Position numbers and translations under genes: made by a program
Notes under the pieces: generated by a model
What the model was told of the DNA's origin: nothing
Database searches by the model: none
What the model saw: the letters and a program-made list of their open reading frames with translations, nothing else
Assembly (NCBI GenBank): GCA_024231975.1
Contig: JAAEQB010000065.1
Coordinates: forward strand, 1-64,000
Source of the DNA: Allobosea sp.
GTDB lineage: Bacteria; Pseudomonadota; Alphaproteobacteria; Rhizobiales; Beijerinckiaceae
DNA: 64,000 nt
Direction: 5' to 3'
Shown here: in pieces, positions 62,997 through 64,000 of the stretch
Numbering within the stretch: the stretch's first letter is position 1
How the letters are laid out: the number at the start of each line of letters is the position of its first letter

Positions 62997-64000
62997 CTAC
63001 TCCGCGAGGCGTACGCAGTTGCGGCCCTCGCGCTTGGCCACATAGAGCGCACGATCCGCGGCGATTAGCTGCTGGTCGAAATGGCCGGCGCCATCGATCT
63101 CGGCGACCCCGATCGAGGCCGTCAGGGTGACCTGCTGGTCGCCGACCGTCAGCGTCTCATGCGAGACGTCGAGCCTGATGTGGTCGCTGAGGCGCATCGC
63201 CCCCTTGGCGTCGAGGCCGGGGAACAGGATGGCGAATTCCTCGCCGCCGATGCGGGCGAGCAGATGGCCGCTGCCCTCCACGGACTGGGCGAGGCAGCGC
63301 GCCACGCTGGCGAGCGCCTGGTCGCCGAAATCATGGCCGTGGCTGTCGTTCAGCTGCTTGAAGTCGTCGATGTCGAGGATCGCGACGGCGCTCTTGCGTT
63401 TCTTCGCTTGCGCCTCCTCGATCAATCGGCCGGCATTGGCGAAGAAATGGCGGCGGTTGAACAGGCCGGTCAGCGCGTCGCGCGAGGCGAGGCTGTGGAG
63501 CTGCTCAAGCTGTTCGAGCGTCTCGACATTGCTCGCGATCCGGCATTGCAGCTCTTCCGGGATGAAGGGCATCGAGATGAAGTCGTTGGCGCCGGCCTTG
63601 AGGAAGCCGACCGAGACCATACGGTCGCTCGACGAGGAGACGCCGATCAGGCGCAGCCGGTCGGAGGCGAACTCGCGGCGGATGCGCCGCGTCAGCTCGT
63701 AGCCGTCCATGTCGGGCATGTAGTAGTCGCTGACCACGAGCCGGATGTCGGGGTTCGCTTGTAGCAGGGACAACGCTTCGGCCCCTGAGCCGACCTCGAT
63801 CACCTGGTATTGCTGGACCTTCAGCATATGGGCGAGCAGCTTGCGCGTCGCGGCGGTGTCGTCGACGACGAGGATCCGGGTCTGCCGGTTGGCGAGCGCG
63901 CGCTTGGCGGTGATGACTAGGGTTTCGAGCGTGAAGGCGCTGTCCTTGGGGACATAGTCGATGACGTCGCGCTCCATGATCCGGTTGCGCGTCTCGATGT
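62997..64000 (-). CDS. PleD-like response regulator with GGDEF domain, N-terminus outside the window
   Basis: The visible part (about 334 aa) starts inside the tail of a first receiver domain (IETRNRIMERDVIDYVPKDS), followed by a second receiver (ILVVDDTAATRKLLAH, Asp in VVSDYYMPDMDG) and a C-terminal cyclase domain with ARIGGEEFAILF. The RxxD inhibitory site five residues before GGEEF is not present (the sequence there is GSGH), so product inhibition may be absent. Two receivers plus GGDEF is the PleD layout. The stop is 1 base from the convergent LysR stop. Confidence 0.9.
   Translation of the reverse strand, partial: IETRNRIMERDVIDYVPKDSAFTLETLVITAKRALANRQTRILVVDDTAATRKLLAHMLKVQQYQVIEVGSGAEALSLLQANPDIRLVVSDYYMPDMDGYELTRRIRREFASDRLRLIGVSSSSDRMVSVGFLKAGANDFISMPFIPEELQCRIASNVETLEQLEQLHSLASRDALTGLFNRRHFFANAGRLIEEAQAKKRKSAVAILDIDDFKQLNDSHGHDFGDQALASVARCLAQSVEGSGHLLARIGGEEFAILFPGLDAKGAMRLSDHIRLDVSHETLTVGDQQVTLTASIGVAEIDGAGHFDQQLIAADRALYVAKREGRNCVRLAE

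Overview
The window is high-GC DNA from an alphaproteobacterium of the Hyphomicrobiales (Rhizobiales). The basis is the gene order murA - DUF2948 - hisD - UPF0262 - low-molecular-weight phosphatase, the split ligase-associated DNA-repair genes, DUF6460 and DUF952 proteins, an mmsA/mmsB valine-degradation cluster, yejABEF, and dispersed Rhizobiales-style palindromic repeats. Bosea or a close relative is my guess; no rRNA or marker search was possible.

Region 1 (1-17410) is accessory. The right end of an IS3-family element abuts a co-directional row of one methyltransferase/TPR gene and five very large genes (1064, about 1540, 699, 1251 and 668 aa). The last four of these five genes are tightly spaced, and two of their three junctions are ATGA or GTGA overlaps. 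One protein carries a DUF6603-like region, one has Ig-like modules and one has a candidate nuclease motif. No structural secretion genes are visible. The row ends about 0.4 kb from the 3' end of a tRNA-Thr(GGU) gene, and a decayed copy of that tRNA lies on the other side. This is the best candidate for an undescribed system.

Region 2 (18062-26887) holds the four ligase-associated DNA-damage-response genes (pdeM and an Lhr-like helicase on the minus strand; an SNM1-like exonuclease and an ATP-dependent DNA ligase on the plus strand). They are separated by an L,D-transpeptidase, a LysR regulator and a TPR methyltransferase. The ligase carries a palindromic repeat inserted in frame. Region 3 (27003-37000) is mainly regulatory and signalling: a NarL-type response regulator, a small membrane protein, pyrD with a DUF952 gene, an S24/LexA-like regulator, a histidine kinase coupled to a flavoprotein that lacks the redox disulfide, a PAS-GGDEF-EAL protein, and an RpfF-like crotonase that may make a diffusible fatty-acid signal.

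Region 4 (37477-41748) is the conserved murA/hisD housekeeping block. Region 5 (41752-45888) has orphan TadG/TadE pilus-type proteins and a two-gene chemoreceptor unit. Region 6 (45890-53637) is a minus-strand yejA - mntA - hepT - yejB - yejE - yejF - deoB run, in which a HepT/MntA toxin-antitoxin pair sits inside the peptide-transporter operon. Region 7 (53805-57462) has a membrane cytochrome c, kdsB, pheA, an AT-rich orphan gene and nudC. Region 8 (57556-62995) is the valine-catabolic set (mmsB, an isobutyryl-CoA dehydrogenase-like gene, mmsA) with a VapBC-type pair embedded in it and a divergent LysR regulator. The window ends inside a PleD-like response regulator/diguanylate cyclase.

Two toxin-antitoxin modules inserted in frame-neutral positions inside metabolic operons, a palindrome inside a ligase gene, and the large-protein cluster are the main unusual features.
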